Position numbers and translations under genes: made by a program. This document shows positions 8,899 to 18,071 of a stretch of 64,000 nt of DNA, piece after piece (the first letter of the stretch is position 1; each line of letters begins with the position of its first letter). The notes beneath the pieces are model-generated. The model saw only the letters and a program-made list of their open reading frames with translations. It was not told where the DNA came from and made no database searches. The stretch spans positions 762,577 through 826,576 of the forward strand of contig NZ_KB731324.1 in NCBI RefSeq assembly GCF_000353285.1, in the 5' to 3' direction. Source of the stretch: Leptolyngbya boryana PCC 6306. Lineage in GTDB: Bacteria > Cyanobacteriota > Cyanobacteriia > Leptolyngbyales > Leptolyngbyaceae.

Positions 8899-11800
8899 GA
8901 GTCGCGGTTTAGCAGAAAGTCATGGACTTTGTTGTTGAGAGCAAGGTTGGCGGAAATCGAGATCTGGTAGAGAGTCGCTGCCATGATCGTGGCAGGGAGA
9001 AACCGGGCATAGGCGGTGTCGTCGAGTTGGTCGGGTTCAACGGCTCGTTTTTTCGCCATCTCTAAGGTTTCGATTAAAGCCCCAGTTAGGTCAGACCATT
9101 GCCAATTGCCCGTAGCTCGCGGGGGAGTGACGAATAGCCAGGTTTGCGGCGGTTCACAGTTGGGGCGATCGTAGTGGAAAGCAATCCCGGTGGTTTCTGT
9201 CTCACCCGGAATCACTTCAGTCCATTCATCGAGCAACAGTCCGCATTGGCGCTGATTGGGATTGAATGGCACAGTGTAGTAGGCGCTATAGAGTAAGCGA
9301 TCGCCTTTTAACTGTTCACCGAGTTGGAAATTTTCAGGAAATTGCAAGCCTAACCACGGATCGCCAGAACGATACGGGAGTTGAATCGGCTGAAGTTCGG
9401 GTTCAGGTCTACCAAATGCACCACTCAGCATGACAAGCTGTTCCCAATGGCGCATCTTTTCACGGACACGAGCGATACCATACAGCCAGTCATCAATGGG
9501 GAAGTCAATGCCAGCAGCACTTAGGTGACTGAATAGATCTTGGTTGAGGCTAGCTGTCATTGCGTTTTGCCAACTCGTGCCAGCGTCAGGAGCAAGCGTA
9601 AATTCAGGAATGAGCTTAAAGTCATCGCCGAATAGAGCAGCAGCAACCGCTTGAACAGCAGTTAAGCGAGTTTCAGGATTGGCGCTATTGTCATAGGTCG
9701 TGAATTGGGTCTGAATCGTTTGTAGCCGCAGGACAATATCTTGGGCAACGGCTGTGACAATTCGCAGCAGATCTTCGGTGAGCGCGATGATTTGCTGTTC
9801 TGGAGCGCTGAGATCTAGAGGCAAAACGTCGAAGTCTGCGATCGACACTTGAAGACTACTGAGCAGAGGTGCGAGATTCACTTCGCTCGTGGTTAGAATT
9901 GCCTGGAAGCTACTGAGTTGATTAGCAAAGAGCGTAGACTGATTCACGATCGCGCTTCGATAGTCCGCCAAGCTAGCAGGTGGAGTGGGGGTGGGTGTAC
10001 TGGCAACTAGCCGTTCTAGAGCAATCAGGGCATCGGTGCGATCGCGATCCGAAGTTTCAGGCGGCAGCGCATCATAAGCTGCTAACTGCAAGGTGAACTG
10101 CTGCTGTCGCTCTTGCCAGAGATTCACCCGCGATCGCACTTGCTCAAGGATAGACTCAAAAATCTGGCGTTTCTGATCGTAGGCTAGCCCCCAGCCTGTT
10201 TGCGGTAACCCATAGATGCTGAGTGCAGCCATGCGGGTTACAAAGGTGTTCAAATGGCTATCGATTTGGCTAAGAATTTGCGATCGATTCCCTTCTAAAT
10301 CGGCTAGTAGCCCCTGAAGCAAGTTTCGGAATGGTAGAAGTTGATTCGTGAGTTCATTTTGCAGAGCAGTGACGAGCGGTTCGAGGCGAGGACGCTGATC
10401 AATGACAGTGCTTTGACTTTGAGTGCTGGTCGGAGGAGTCACATCACTGGCTTTGAGAGGTTGCGATCGCAAAATCAGCGATCGCAGATGGTTTAGCAGC
10501 GCAGACACCTCAAAGAAACTAATTTTGTTTTCTATTCGTTCTGTGTAGTGCAGTGTGATAGCTGTATCCGGTCGCAAAGCTCCACTCGGCGGATGATCAA
10601 ACAGCCATCGCCGCAAGCGATCGTCTAACTCGCCCATGCCTGCTTGACTATCAGTTTGATTGAGGTAAAGCAAATCGATCGGCTGCAACCCCAGATCTTG
10701 CTGTGTGACCGTAATCGGCGCGGATACGGCATTTGTGACGGGATGACGGTAGCTAATCCGACAAGCAACTCGCTCTGGTTCGGGTAAGACCTGAGCTAAC
10801 CAATGATTCAAAGCGGGTTCTGCCTGAGCGCGAGGTGTCATCGGCAAACCAGCGATAGGCGAGGTCGTAGAATCCAAACCCGGCTGCAATTGTAGCCCGA
10901 CGCGATGGGTGAGCGTAATACCACTGCGGGGAGTTTGGACAACTTCGGGTTCGGGTGGAAAATTTCCCTTGCTATAGGTGTCGAGCGTTGCGGCGGCTCG
11001 ATCGTAATTGCCCTGTACTGCTTGGTGAACGCCTTCTGCTAAAGCGAGATCTGCAACCGCATCATGGAGATTGAGGAGTCGATCGACTTCGGCATTGATC
11101 GCAGCAGCTTGAGCAGAAGTAGCAGAGGGCAGAGCTTTGCCAAAAGGATAGACTCGTTGAGCAGGATTGGTCTGACGTTTAACGTGATTCACTAAACTCA
11201 GCCCATCTAGGACGTTTCGAGCTTCGATCGCTTCAATGGGCACGTTTGGATCAGTGCGCGTGGGTGAAAGCCGATCGGCTCGAAGCGGAAATGCTTTGCG
11301 TAGTTTGAAAATGAATTGATCGACTTCTGCCATGTTATGTCGATCGTGTAATCCTCGCTCTAGTTGGTAGCCGAGTAGTGCTCCTAAGCTTTGACCCTCG
11401 CGAATCCCTTCTAGAACAGCGAGCGCGACTCGTACTCGTTCAGATGAGAGATTTACTGCTAAAGTTTTGCGATGATCGGGTTGAGCAGTAGACAGATAGC
11501 CATTCCGCAATACTGCTGCGGTCACAGCATGATTGAGAGAAGGTGCATGGATATAGCCAGCATTTTGGTTGTCTTGCAAAATTGTCGATCGAGAAACGAC
11601 CCGCGCGGCTGGCGCTTTCCGCTGAGGAGCCGTTACAGGGGGCTGTTGCACCGGTGCGGGATCAAAGATCTTTGCAAGGTCTGGACTTAGGTTTTTTGGG
11701 GTGAGAACTTTATTTTCAGGTCGAATATTTTCGAGCCAGCCGTAAGCTCCGAGATAAATACCTCGACGATTTGAGGGCTGAGACGCTACAGCTTCTTGTT

Positions 11801-14624
11801 GAAAGCGAGGAATAGGAAGAGGTGCAGGTGTTGGCGTTGGCGTTGGTGCAGACCGACTCCGCATTGCCATCCATTGAAAATTGACTAGACCAAGCTTCCA
11901 GGCATCGAGTCGATAGGTACAACAGTCGATATGTTCAGCAAAGAGGCGCTCTAATCTTGCGGTAGGGACATCTTTTAAGTGTTCTAGTGCGCGAAGTTGG
12001 TCGTTGAGATAGCGAGTTTCAAAGGCGAATTGCGTGAGGGCTTGAGGAATGAAATCTGCGATCGTGCGATCGCCTTCTCCCGTAATCCGAGCCTCGGTCT
12101 TATAGAGCAGTTGCCAGCGACTCTCACTCGTATTTGCCTGAGTCTTGACATGCACAAAATTTGGTTCTCGCCGCAGTTGCTCTAATTCATTCGCTGAAAG
12201 CACTTCTGCGCCGCGATGTAGCCGCCAACTCACATCCCAATAACCCAAGAGCAACGCATGGCGCAAGAACAGATATAAGAGGGCATTCGGAGCTTTGTTG
12301 TCGAGAAATCCTTGCTGTTGGCGCAATGTTTCTAGAGAAGTCGATGCTGCTTCTTGTAGCCACTGAATGTAGTTTTTACGATCGGCGGTATAGCTCCGAA
12401 TCGGATCGACTTCTGATAAAGGGCGATCGTCAATGACTGCACCTTTCATCAGGTTTTGGCTGGAGAGGAAAAATTTCTGTAATACATCCGGTGTCTGCTC
12501 ACCGCGATATCCGAGTTTTCGGAGTAAATCTAGACCGCTTTGGGTATAGCCTGCTGCAATCAGCGCTGCAATAAACTGACCGCCTAGACCGCCTTGCAAA
12601 TTGAGTCGATTGAACAACTGCTGCAAGCTCTCGGCATAGCGCTGGTAGTATTCTACAGAGCTAGCATGAAGTCCAACAATATCTAAAAGCGTCTTGTGAG
12701 CATCTCCCGGTTTGCCAACCCAGGAAACCTTCGCAACCTGCGCTGCCCAATCAGCATCCATAATCTGAAGAATCTCATACAAGCGACTCAAAAACGTGCG
12801 AGAAATTTCGAGCTTCGATGTTCCTAATAGCTTCGGAAGGCGTTCGGGAGACACCCACTGAATTTGAGAAAAAGCAGTAGTGGGCAAGATGCCGTAGGGC
12901 TGTCGTCCAATTCGTAGAGCAGGAATGGAGCCGCGCCCACTGACGAAGCGATTGAAAAACCAGCGAGTATCGTCAACAGCACTATCTGTTAATACGGGAT
13001 GCAGCATAGTTTCCAGGCTATAGCCCAGGGTCGCAGACCACAGTGCGGTATTCATCGCACGAGCTTCTGTTTGATCCGTACGATCGCAATTCGGCACAGT
13101 TCTCAAAATCTGCGGATCAATCCCAAGGGCTTCCGCTAACCACTGACCATCTCGTTTACGAAACATATCGGTTTCAGCAAACGGATCATCAGTAGACGTT
13201 GTGCCAAACACGGAGTCATAGCTTGCATCAGCATCTTCTGCTCGACTAAATCCAGCCCCTATCTGATCAGTATTGTTCGTGGGTGTCCCTTGAGGCAGGA
13301 TACTCAAGCCACTGCGTCCCCAGTGATGATGCTGTAAGAGCGTTTCGAGTTGGGTTTGTCCTGCTTTTTCATCTGCACTGAGTTTTAGCCCCAGTACCAT
13401 TAAGCGATCGAGGCCATTGCGTGCCTGCTCAGCATCTAAGGGCACTTTGAAGCCCATTCCCCACTCGACAGCTCGCTCAAAATCGACCATCCAACGCATT
13501 TCGTCACTGATCAATAGTTCGCCATTTTCCTGGCGCAACTGTTGTTCTGGAGGTGCATTGGGATCGGGGCCGACAACCAAGGGTGAAGGAATCGGACGAC
13601 CAATTTGTTCAAAACGAATATCGCCAGCTTGTCCAATCAGAACGAAACAGTCAGGCAGAATTGTAGTTTTGGGAGCCTGACTCCAGGATAGTTGTTTGAC
13701 TGCAACATCTTCAGCGTTTGGAAAGACTACAAAGTCCACAGTGACCAAAGCATTTTCCTTAGTTAAGGGAAACTGAGGTGTAACAGTTAAGTTATTGGGA
13801 ATGTAGTGTTGAATGAGAACTTCCGCCCGTGCTGCGCCGACTGTTCCATTTAAGGTATTTCGCGTCTGTTCAGTTTCTCCATTGAGCCGCCATACCGATT
13901 CCCAGTAGACCTTCAGTGCGTCTGCTTCTGGAGGCAGATTGTCGGTTGGAATGGTCAAGATGAGAGCCGGCGTGTTTTCAGCGTCGAATGTTGGTTTTTG
14001 ATCCAGATTCATCGGGCGATAGCGATCGAGAATCCAGCGCGATCGCCCTGACCCATGACTGCTGACTAACCCGCGCCAAGCCGCTCGCTCTTGATCTTCG
14101 CGTCCTCCTGCTTGCCAACTTTGAGTCCAATACGTTTGGGCGTTTTTTAATTCGGATTGAGATAGTAAAGGTTCAAACGTGTCGATCGCACAATCATCGG
14201 GATAGACTCGCACCCAGAGTTCTGTGCGGGGCGCATTGTTTGTTGTAATCGTTTTGAAGCGAGTTTCTAAACGCAGGGGCAATAGGAGAATCGGATAGTC
14301 ATCGGAGAGACGTTCTACCTGTTGGCGTGGATCAAGTAATAAGGTTTTGAACCGCTCAAAGCTCGAAGATTCTAGCTCAAAATTGCGATCGTAGCGCTCC
14401 TGATTTGCTTGCACCGTTCCCCTGGCTTGGATTGCAGCCCGATTTAGCCTTTGTTGCCGAGCCACATGCTCCTGATTTTTTGGATCAAAAATCTGGGCGA
14501 GTTGATCCAGTTCAGCCTGGATTTGCTGTTGCCGCTCCTGGCTCTTGAACAGGTCTAAGTGAGCCTGCTGCTTCTGGGTGCGAGCCTGATTCAGAGCGGT
14601 TCTAAAATCTTCAAACTCTGGCAT
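8895..14624 (-). CDS. 1909-residue protein of unknown function
   Basis: The largest gene of the window. AAGGAAG lies just ahead of its ATG at 14624. Residues 1-100 are a Gln/Glu/Arg-rich coiled coil. Conserved-looking blocks follow: YPILLLPLRLETRF and ELWVRVYPDDCAIDTFEP (about residues 134-150), then long mixed alpha/beta stretches, a Pro/Thr linker with APTPTPTPAPLPIP near residue 925, and further helical regions to the end. There is no Sec signal, membrane segment, ATPase loop or recognisable toxin domain. It overlaps the next gene by 4 bp and lies 60 bp after the 1128-aa gene. Size and coiled coil suggest a structural or scaffolding role, which is inference only. Confidence 0.85.
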   Translation of the reverse strand: MPEFEDFRTALNQARTQKQQAHLDLFKSQERQQQIQAELDQLAQIFDPKNQEHVARQQRLNRAAIQARGTVQANQERYDRNFELESSSFERFKTLLLDPRQQVERLSDDYPILLLPLRLETRFKTITTNNAPRTELWVRVYPDDCAIDTFEPLLSQSELKNAQTYWTQSWQAGGREDQERAAWRGLVSSHGSGRSRWILDRYRPMNLDQKPTFDAENTPALILTIPTDNLPPEADALKVYWESVWRLNGETEQTRNTLNGTVGAARAEVLIQHYIPNNLTVTPQFPLTKENALVTVDFVVFPNAEDVAVKQLSWSQAPKTTILPDCFVLIGQAGDIRFEQIGRPIPSPLVVGPDPNAPPEQQLRQENGELLISDEMRWMVDFERAVEWGMGFKVPLDAEQARNGLDRLMVLGLKLSADEKAGQTQLETLLQHHHWGRSGLSILPQGTPTNNTDQIGAGFSRAEDADASYDSVFGTTSTDDPFAETDMFRKRDGQWLAEALGIDPQILRTVPNCDRTDQTEARAMNTALWSATLGYSLETMLHPVLTDSAVDDTRWFFNRFVSGRGSIPALRIGRQPYGILPTTAFSQIQWVSPERLPKLLGTSKLEISRTFLSRLYEILQIMDADWAAQVAKVSWVGKPGDAHKTLLDIVGLHASSVEYYQRYAESLQQLFNRLNLQGGLGGQFIAALIAAGYTQSGLDLLRKLGYRGEQTPDVLQKFFLSSQNLMKGAVIDDRPLSEVDPIRSYTADRKNYIQWLQEAASTSLETLRQQQGFLDNKAPNALLYLFLRHALLLGYWDVSWRLHRGAEVLSANELEQLRREPNFVHVKTQANTSESRWQLLYKTEARITGEGDRTIADFIPQALTQFAFETRYLNDQLRALEHLKDVPTARLERLFAEHIDCCTYRLDAWKLGLVNFQWMAMRSRSAPTPTPTPAPLPIPRFQQEAVASQPSNRRGIYLGAYGWLENIRPENKVLTPKNLSPDLAKIFDPAPVQQPPVTAPQRKAPAARVVSRSTILQDNQNAGYIHAPSLNHAVTAAVLRNGYLSTAQPDHRKTLAVNLSSERVRVALAVLEGIREGQSLGALLGYQLERGLHDRHNMAEVDQFIFKLRKAFPLRADRLSPTRTDPNVPIEAIEARNVLDGLSLVNHVKRQTNPAQRVYPFGKALPSATSAQAAAINAEVDRLLNLHDAVADLALAEGVHQAVQGNYDRAAATLDTYSKGNFPPEPEVVQTPRSGITLTHRVGLQLQPGLDSTTSPIAGLPMTPRAQAEPALNHWLAQVLPEPERVACRISYRHPVTNAVSAPITVTQQDLGLQPIDLLYLNQTDSQAGMGELDDRLRRWLFDHPPSGALRPDTAITLHYTERIENKISFFEVSALLNHLRSLILRSQPLKASDVTPPTSTQSQSTVIDQRPRLEPLVTALQNELTNQLLPFRNLLQGLLADLEGNRSQILSQIDSHLNTFVTRMAALSIYGLPQTGWGLAYDQKRQIFESILEQVRSRVNLWQERQQQFTLQLAAYDALPPETSDRDRTDALIALERLVASTPTPTPPASLADYRSAIVNQSTLFANQLSSFQAILTTSEVNLAPLLSSLQVSIADFDVLPLDLSAPEQQIIALTEDLLRIVTAVAQDIVLRLQTIQTQFTTYDNSANPETRLTAVQAVAAALFGDDFKLIPEFTLAPDAGTSWQNAMTASLNQDLFSHLSAAGIDFPIDDWLYGIARVREKMRHWEQLVMLSGAFGRPEPELQPIQLPYRSGDPWLGLQFPENFQLGEQLKGDRLLYSAYYTVPFNPNQRQCGLLLDEWTEVIPGETETTGIAFHYDRPNCEPPQTWLFVTPPRATGNWQWSDLTGALIETLEMAKKRAVEPDQLDDTAYARFLPATIMAATLYQISISANLALNNKVHDFLLNRDS

Positions 14625-14684
14625 AGGGGCTTCCTTGAGTGATTGTTAAAAGAGACGATTCTGAAGGGTTGAATGGGTTCACAG

Positions 14685-17600
14685 TTAAGGGGCTGACAAC
14701 ATTTCTGCTGCATGAACTGCAACTAAAACCGGAACTTGATAGAGGATGTAAGCCAGATCGGCAGCATTCGTATCTATATCCCATCGAATGTCGCGATCTT
14801 CATTGTGCTGAGTGAGTCGGGCAGCTCCTTCGGCATCTGCACCGGGGTTAGGAGCCGTCAGCGTAAAACTACGGTTAATCTCCAGAAATGAGCCAGGAGG
14901 AGCGGGTTGCACATCTTCCCAGGCGAGGTCATTCCAGAGATTCCAAACATTGGGCGCGCCAGAATGGTCAATGTCTAGACCAAAGCGTGGTTCTCCAGGT
15001 CGCTCTTTGATCACAAAAAACCAGCCTGCTTTGTTCTGATCGCCCGGCTCAGTTCCCGAACCCCCTCGCGCCTCTAGAGCCGTAAGGTCAAAGCCAAAGA
15101 AATAAATATCAGGCGATACTTGTGCCTGGTATAGCGGCGTTTTCACCTTAGTGCGGGGTGGATTGGCAAGTTCGGCATCGCTAAGAGAAACAAGGCGACG
15201 TTCTTTGGTGAGATCGATCGTGCCATCGTCTTTCAACGCCCATTCTGCTTTGTGAGCATAGATCACAGCCGTAGGATATTTCTTGAGGAGTTCGCCCCGA
15301 ATTACTAGGACAACCTCTTCTTCCTTGTCACCCTGAGCTTCTCGGTGATCGTGATCGCCCAATTTAGAAGCCTGTGACCAACGGTGTAATGGAGGAATGT
15401 CACGGAGCTTTTCTTTGAGTGCTGCATCATTGAGATTGCCAGGATTCAAGAAACTACTCACATCCCAAAACTGACGGAAATAGCTCCCGCGCTGATCGGT
15501 GGGATATTCTCGCCACAAGAGTTCGCGAGCAAACTCATGGTTCAGTCCCACCATGTAAGCTTCGATAAACTTTTGGTTGGTTTCGAGCAGCGTGATACTA
15601 TTTTGTTCAATTTTGTTGATGTTGGGCAAGAACAGTTCTGAGGAAATGCTGACTAAAGGTTTGTACATGGGCAAATCGATCTCCGGATATGCCATTGCCT
15701 CGATAAAGGTTTCAGCGAGTTGCGGTAGGAGATCTTTGAGCCGTTCTGGAAAGAAGATTGTGGATTCTATACGGCGTGGAATCGTAACTTCGGGATTAAT
15801 TTTCTCGAAAGTCGTGGTTCCTAAGTTCGGCAAATTAACCGATCCTCGGTAGGGCGTTTGACCGACTTCGCGACTGGCTTCGATCAGTTCGTAACTGTCT
15901 TTGAGTGCGGCTTTAAATGTGATGGCTTCTGGGCTATCTGTATCACCGAGTTTTGGTCGAATCTCTGATCCGGGTTCTGCGATTTCAAAATTAGGACTGC
16001 GGGGAATCTCATCAACTGAGGCAGGGGTTTGATCCACTTCGCGAATCGCAACTGACTGTTGGACTCCTTGCGCCCAGCGTTGTAAGCGATCGTAGTACCG
16101 GAACAGCACCCCAAACGCGATCGCAGCAACCAGCACTAAAGGTCCACTCAGCCCCAAGACGAGGATTGCGAGCAACAAGAGCAACAAGAGCACCACCAAA
16201 GGCAACCAAGGAAAGCGACGCAGCAAATCTTTGATCGGGGTTGGAATATCATCCGGTTCAACAATGTCCGCGACTTCATCGACTGTGAGAACTCCACCAG
16301 GCGTTTGTTTGGGTGGAGCAGAGCTAACTTCTCCTGTGTTTACACGATCGAGCAATGTTGTCGGTTGAATCGTTCCAGAGAAAGGCAGTGATTTCATGAT
16401 CCGACCGCGCGATCGCAACACTCTTCTCATTGGCGTTGACATCAGTGCAGGCACGACTCGACTTGTCTGCAACTGGTGATGAACCGTCAAGCCTTGCTCT
16501 GGATCGACGACTCGACGATGCAACGGGGCTGTAAACACAAGCACAGAGTTCAAACTCACCTGTCGCCAAGGGCGCAAATGTCGGTCATACCAGACCCAAG
16601 ATACTTCTTTTGCTAATTGCGCCCAGCGAATCCGTCGGTTTGCTTCTAGCACATCGCCGACTTGCTCCCAAGCAGCATTCATGTAGTCTTCTTGATTGGT
16701 TCGCACAACATCTGTTCCAAAGCCAGCCGCGACTCGATGACGCGGATCGAGGTTTAACTCATGCACCCAGTTCTCTGAGTTCGGGAGCGGGTTTGATGCT
16801 CGATCGCTCAACAATCGTTGAGTCAGCGCGTGCCAGCGACCGTAGATGGGTGGGGTAATCAGCGGATCGGCATCTGTTTCCGTCTCCAGCACAGGTTCAG
16901 ACGATGGCTCTAGCTCGATCGGAGTTGTGGGAGGGACGGGCAACTGTTGATTTGCATCCAGCGCGGATTGAACAGTATAGTCATCCGCCAAGTTAATCAA
17001 AGAAGCTAACGCCGACTGAAACGGGTGAGGATAAGGCTGTGCCCAGTTTTCATAGGTCAACACTTCTCCTTGTTCTTCGGGGTTCAAACTCTCCAAGGGC
17101 ACTCGTAACGCTCCACCGAGTTTGAGAATGCCATCTAAATCGAGAATTCCGGGGAGGTTCACACCGGGTCTCTGCACATCTAAGTCTCGCCGACCAACGC
17201 TTTTATCCACAGGTTTCGGCTGCAAGAGCCGAACTAAGTATTCAAAATCTCCCTGACTCCCCGTCTGAAAATACCAGCGATGATAGTACGGGTAAGCGGT
17301 GGGATCGAGCCGCCCGCTATAGTTTGCTCCGGCAAAGGCTGTGACTGAAGGTGTTTTTGCTGGATCTAGCCCTAGCCCTGCAAGCCGACCGGACTCAAAG
17401 ACGGGCATCAAGAAGGCATGATATGCCGTATTCGCAGCAAGCTTGCGTGGGCAGAGAATCCGCGAATAGCCAAAGTCTGGATTCTCATTGAGCGCCGTTT
17501 GTAACTTGGCTAAGAAGGCATCGGTTTGGGTCGATGACATTCCTTCACCCGTCGCTCCTAGATCTCGATTGACATGAACATGCGCCCACGCCCAGAGTTG

Positions 17601-18071
17601 ATCAAACCGAGGAAGGACTGTCTCTGCTTGAGCAATCTCAATGTAAGAGAGCGGTCGATTTTGAATGTTCTTCCCCGATTCAAATTCTGATTCTGTCAAC
17701 ACAACAAGCATGATCCAGGGCGTGAGGCGATGTTTGGCAAGATCAGGAGCCGCTGGAGTGTAGCGCCAGGGAAAATCTTCGTCGTAGAACTCAATATAAG
17801 GCAGATAGTTCGGCTCAAAATTCGTAATCCAGTGACGTGGTTCGACTTTAACGATCGCTCGTTTCTCAATTCCGACGACATCCCCAGGCCCATAAACTTG
17901 AATCGACTTGTTAATAGAATCACTCAAAGGGGATGGACTAATCCCTTCGCCTTTGAGGGTCAACTGCACGGGGATTTCTGCTCGCAGTTTGGAACTGCCC
18001 GACTGGATATTGTTTGCAATACCCTGCCGTAACCAGGGCAAAAAGGAATAGGTAGAAAGGGCATCACTCAT
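14685..18071 (-). CDS. 1128-residue protein with a central membrane segment, unknown function
   Basis: The N-terminal part has a block FEPNYLPYIEFYDEDFPWRY at about residues 84-103, followed by RLTPWIMLVVL. Midway, residues about 617-655, is a strongly hydrophobic Leu-rich stretch (VVLLLLLLLAILVLGL and a second hydrophobic run), the only clear membrane segment in the six-gene operon. The second half is soluble and ends with HAAEMLSAP. No signal peptide is seen. It starts by a 4-bp ATGA overlap with the DUF6603-like gene and lies 60 bp before the 1909-aa gene. The membrane segment could be one hairpin or two passes, which may tether the product of the cluster. Function unknown. Confidence 0.85.
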   Translation of the reverse strand: MSDALSTYSFLPWLRQGIANNIQSGSSKLRAEIPVQLTLKGEGISPSPLSDSINKSIQVYGPGDVVGIEKRAIVKVEPRHWITNFEPNYLPYIEFYDEDFPWRYTPAAPDLAKHRLTPWIMLVVLTESEFESGKNIQNRPLSYIEIAQAETVLPRFDQLWAWAHVHVNRDLGATGEGMSSTQTDAFLAKLQTALNENPDFGYSRILCPRKLAANTAYHAFLMPVFESGRLAGLGLDPAKTPSVTAFAGANYSGRLDPTAYPYYHRWYFQTGSQGDFEYLVRLLQPKPVDKSVGRRDLDVQRPGVNLPGILDLDGILKLGGALRVPLESLNPEEQGEVLTYENWAQPYPHPFQSALASLINLADDYTVQSALDANQQLPVPPTTPIELEPSSEPVLETETDADPLITPPIYGRWHALTQRLLSDRASNPLPNSENWVHELNLDPRHRVAAGFGTDVVRTNQEDYMNAAWEQVGDVLEANRRIRWAQLAKEVSWVWYDRHLRPWRQVSLNSVLVFTAPLHRRVVDPEQGLTVHHQLQTSRVVPALMSTPMRRVLRSRGRIMKSLPFSGTIQPTTLLDRVNTGEVSSAPPKQTPGGVLTVDEVADIVEPDDIPTPIKDLLRRFPWLPLVVLLLLLLLAILVLGLSGPLVLVAAIAFGVLFRYYDRLQRWAQGVQQSVAIREVDQTPASVDEIPRSPNFEIAEPGSEIRPKLGDTDSPEAITFKAALKDSYELIEASREVGQTPYRGSVNLPNLGTTTFEKINPEVTIPRRIESTIFFPERLKDLLPQLAETFIEAMAYPEIDLPMYKPLVSISSELFLPNINKIEQNSITLLETNQKFIEAYMVGLNHEFARELLWREYPTDQRGSYFRQFWDVSSFLNPGNLNDAALKEKLRDIPPLHRWSQASKLGDHDHREAQGDKEEEVVLVIRGELLKKYPTAVIYAHKAEWALKDDGTIDLTKERRLVSLSDAELANPPRTKVKTPLYQAQVSPDIYFFGFDLTALEARGGSGTEPGDQNKAGWFFVIKERPGEPRFGLDIDHSGAPNVWNLWNDLAWEDVQPAPPGSFLEINRSFTLTAPNPGADAEGAARLTQHNEDRDIRWDIDTNAADLAYILYQVPVLVAVHAAEMLSAP

